A stretch of DNA of 64,000 nucleotides from Gemmobacter aquaticus (GTDB lineage Bacteria; Pseudomonadota; Alphaproteobacteria; Rhodobacterales; Rhodobacteraceae), in NCBI RefSeq assembly GCF_007859075.1, contig NZ_VOAK01000020.1, positions 186,001 to 250,000 on the forward strand, given 5' to 3'. The notes under the pieces were generated by a model. That model did not search any database. It saw nothing but the letters and a program-made list of their open reading frames with translations, and was not told the DNA's origin. The number at the start of each line of letters is the position of its first letter. The stretch's first letter is position 1. The position numbers and the translations under genes were made by a program. This document shows positions 62,013-64,000 of the stretch, one piece after another.

Positions 62013-64000
62013 CTAGACCTCTTCAACCATCAGAACACCCTGCATGGCCTTGATCGCCCCTTTGATCTGCGGCGTCACTGGGTAAAGATCGGGCAAGGTC
62101 AGGTCGATCTCGCGCCCCGTGTCATCGGGCACTGTCAGGATGATCTGGGCCTTGTTGCGCCCCGTAGCCTTTCCGCCCAGAAGCGTCGCAACCGAGCCTA
62201 CGGCCTCGGGCCGGTCAAGGTGGATGCGCAGGTTCATGCCGCCTGCCTCGGCCGCGACGCTGTCGATGGGCTGCGCGGCGCGGGCCAAAAGCTTCAGCGT
62301 ATCGCCCTCCAGATTGGCCTCGACGGTCAGGACGACATTCATGCCCGGCTCAAGGAAATCGCGCGCCTGCTCCAGCGTGTCGGAAAAGACCGTCACCTCG
62401 TAAAGCCCTGTCGGATCAGAGAGTTGCACAAAGGCAAAGCGGTTGCCCTTTGCGGATTTCCGCTCTTGCCGGCTGCTGACCGATCCTGCGATCTTACCCA
62501 CCACCGGTCCACGCTCGCAGGCGGCGGCAAGCTCGGTCAGCGCCATCACCTTCTTGCGCTTCAAGGGCCCCATGTAGTCGTCCAGCGGATGGCCGGAAAG
62601 GTAAAAGCCGATCGCCTGATGTTCCTGTCCCAGCCGTTCGACCGGCAACCAGTCGTTGCGGTTGGGCAGGCGTGGCTCGGGGATATCGGACCCCGCCGCA
62701 CCAAAGAGGCTGACCTGACTTGAGCCCTGCGCTTCATGCACAGCCGCCGAATAGGCCACCAGCGCATCCAGCGCATCGAACACCCGCGCGCGGTTGGGGT
62801 CGAGAGTGTCGAAACATCCCGCCCGCGCCAGCATCTCCAGCGGGCGCTTGCCGACGCGCTTCAGATCAACCCGGCGGGCAAAGTCGAACAGGGTGGCGAA
62901 GGGCCGCTCGCCCCCCTCGGCCCGTCGCGCCTCGACGATCAGGCGCATGGCGTCGACGCCCACGTTCTTCAGCGCCCCAAGGGCATAGACGACACGGCCG
63001 TCCTTCACGCTGAAGGTGGCAAGGCTGCGGTTCACGCACGGGGGCACGGTCGCGATGCCCAGCTTGTCGACCTCGCGTTTATAGATCGCCAGTTTGTCGG
63101 TCAGGTGGATATCGCAGTTCATGACGGCAGCCATGAATTCGACCGGGTGGTTGGCCTTCAGCCAGCCGGTCTGATAGCTGACCACCGCATAGGCCGCCGC
63201 GTGCGACTTGTTGAAGCCGTAGTTCGCGAATTTCTCGAGCAGGTCAAAGACTTCGCCTGCCTTCTTCTCGTCGATGCCGTGCGTGGCCTTGGCGCCCTGG
63301 ATGAACTTGGGACGCTCTTTCGCCATTTCTTCGGCGATCTTCTTGCCCATGGCGCGGCGCAGAAGGTCGGCGCCGCCAAGGCTGTAGCCTGCCATGACCT
63401 GCGCGATCTGCATCACCTGTTCCTGATAGACGATGATGCCCTGGGTTTCGGCCAGGATCGGGTCGATGGTGGGGTGGAGCGATTCCAGCGGCCGCAGCCC
63501 GTGCTTGACCTCGCAATAGACGGGGATGTTCTCCATCGGCCCCGGACGATAAAGCGCCACCAGAGCCACGATATCTTCGATGCAGGTGGGCTTCATGCGC
63601 CGCAGCGCATCCATCATGCCAGAGCTTTCAACCTGGAACACCGCGACCGTCTTGGCCTGCGCATAAAGCTCATAGGTGGCCTTGTCATCGAGCGGGATGT
63701 GTCCGATGTCATTCTCTGCCCCCGGCTTGGGATCGTAAAGCCGCGTGCCATCCGCCGCCTCGTGCAACTGTCGCCCACCGCTGCGGATCAGGTCGATGGC
63801 GTTCTGGATCACGGTCAGCGTCTTCAGGCCCAGAAAGTCGAACTTCACAAGGCCCGCAGCCTCAACCCATTTCATGTTGAACTGGGTGGCGGGCATGTCC
63901 GACCGCGGGTCCTGATAGAGCGGCACCAACTGGTCCAGCGGCCGGTCCCCGATCACCACGCCCGCAGCATGGGTCGAGGCGTTCCGAAGCAGGCCCTCAA
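62013..64000 (-). CDS. dnaE: DNA polymerase III alpha subunit, C-terminal two thirds
   Basis: The gene enters from the right edge (its start lies outside the window); at least 662 codons are present. Reading through the edge gives LLRNASTHAAGVVIGDRPL, so it is clearly not a complete gene starting at the internal ATG 63959. Recognisable parts are MKWVEAAGLVKFDFLGLKTL, DIVALVALYRPGPMENIP, IIVYQEQVMQIAQVMAGYSL, GADLLRRAMGKK, YGFNKSHAAAYAVVSYQT, the helix-hairpin-helix region (GVDAMRLIVEARR) and the OB fold (VGKIAGSVSSRQERKSAKG). It is the replicative polymerase. The PHP domain lies beyond the window. Confidence 0.96.
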   Translation of the reverse strand, partial: EGLLRNASTHAAGVVIGDRPLDQLVPLYQDPRSDMPATQFNMKWVEAAGLVKFDFLGLKTLTVIQNAIDLIRSGGRQLHEAADGTRLYDPKPGAENDIGHIPLDDKATYELYAQAKTVAVFQVESSGMMDALRRMKPTCIEDIVALVALYRPGPMENIPVYCEVKHGLRPLESLHPTIDPILAETQGIIVYQEQVMQIAQVMAGYSLGGADLLRRAMGKKIAEEMAKERPKFIQGAKATHGIDEKKAGEVFDLLEKFANYGFNKSHAAAYAVVSYQTGWLKANHPVEFMAAVMNCDIHLTDKLAIYKREVDKLGIATVPPCVNRSLATFSVKDGRVVYALGALKNVGVDAMRLIVEARRAEGGERPFATLFDFARRVDLKRVGKRPLEMLARAGCFDTLDPNRARVFDALDALVAYSAAVHEAQGSSQVSLFGAAGSDIPEPRLPNRNDWLPVERLGQEHQAIGFYLSGHPLDDYMGPLKRKKVMALTELAAACERGPVVGKIAGSVSSRQERKSAKGNRFAFVQLSDPTGLYEVTVFSDTLEQARDFLEPGMNVVLTVEANLEGDTLKLLARAAQPIDSVAAEAGGMNLRIHLDRPEAVGSVATLLGGKATGRNKAQIILTVPDDTGREIDLTLPDLYPVTPQIKGAIKAMQGVLMVEEV

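Overview
The window is a high-GC chromosomal segment from an alphaproteobacterium of the Rhodobacteraceae (Rhodobacter/Gemmobacter/Tabrizicola-like). This rests on the phaZ/phaC/phaP/phaR polyester cluster with CTGC-N3-GCAG operators, the SUV3-type helicase - hslR - fdxA - carD order, ThyX in place of ThyA, and the overall codon use. The species cannot be named from the sequence. There is no transposase, integrase, phage module or CRISPR array. One AT-rich gene (15213-16106) stands out as a recent acquisition.

Layout. (1) 1-9182: an oxidative, non-phosphorylating deoxy-sugar catabolic locus, best read as L-fucose (L-rhamnose or a related sugar is possible). A lactonase (cut by the left edge) and a double-HTH GntR/FCD regulator lie on the minus strand. 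A divergent plus-strand operon carries a CUT2-type ABC importer (ATPase, permease, binding protein), a sugar dehydrogenase, a UxaA-type sugar-acid dehydratase, a RhaM-type mutarotase, a 2-keto-3-deoxy-acid dehydrogenase and a fumarylacetoacetase-fold hydrolase. Together they would take the sugar to pyruvate plus a C3 acid. (2) 9.2-14.1 kb: tRNA-Glu, recJ, a glyoxalase-like protein, and a pair made of a TbpB-like lipoprotein and a Slam/type XI-like outer-membrane translocator. (3) 14.3-21.1 kb: thyX, the AT-rich Doc-type toxin gene with a HicA-like tail, small membrane and thioredoxin-fold proteins, a cold-shock protein, thrS, tag and a hydrolase. (4) 21.2-25.8 kb: the PHA cycle, with phaZ divergent from phaC-phaP-phaR. 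(5) 25.8-36.4 kb: a LysR regulator, then a long minus-strand gamma-glutamylation catabolic cluster (PuuB-, PuuA-, GATase- and second PuuA-like proteins, a DegT aminotransferase) with a polar-amino-acid ABC importer. (6) 36.6-41.0 kb: TerB-like, rlmJ, TerC-like, CBS-domain and pepF genes. (7) 41.3-45.3 kb: the ATP-grasp / alpha-E / transglutaminase / Anbu operon, a conserved but functionally obscure peptide-ligation and proteasome-like system. (8) 45.3-53.7 kb: a lipase-like hydrolase, SCP2 protein, TPR protein, SUV3-like helicase, hslR, fdxA, a structured RNA candidate, carD, cobS and cobT. (9) 53.7-64.0 kb: a Kef-type antiporter, a 994-residue protein with GspL/PilM-like and GspC/PilP-like ends, a SIMPL protein, metY, a GT-A-like protein and the C-terminal two thirds of dnaE (cut by the right edge).

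The items most worth following up are the Slam-like/TbpB-like pair, the Doc-HicA-like fusion protein, the Anbu operon, the GspL/PilP-like fusion, and the three-hairpin element ending in an intrinsic terminator between fdxA and carD. Gene starts were moved to the best ribosome-binding site where the longest open frame was implausible. All functional calls come from reading motifs by eye, with no database search.
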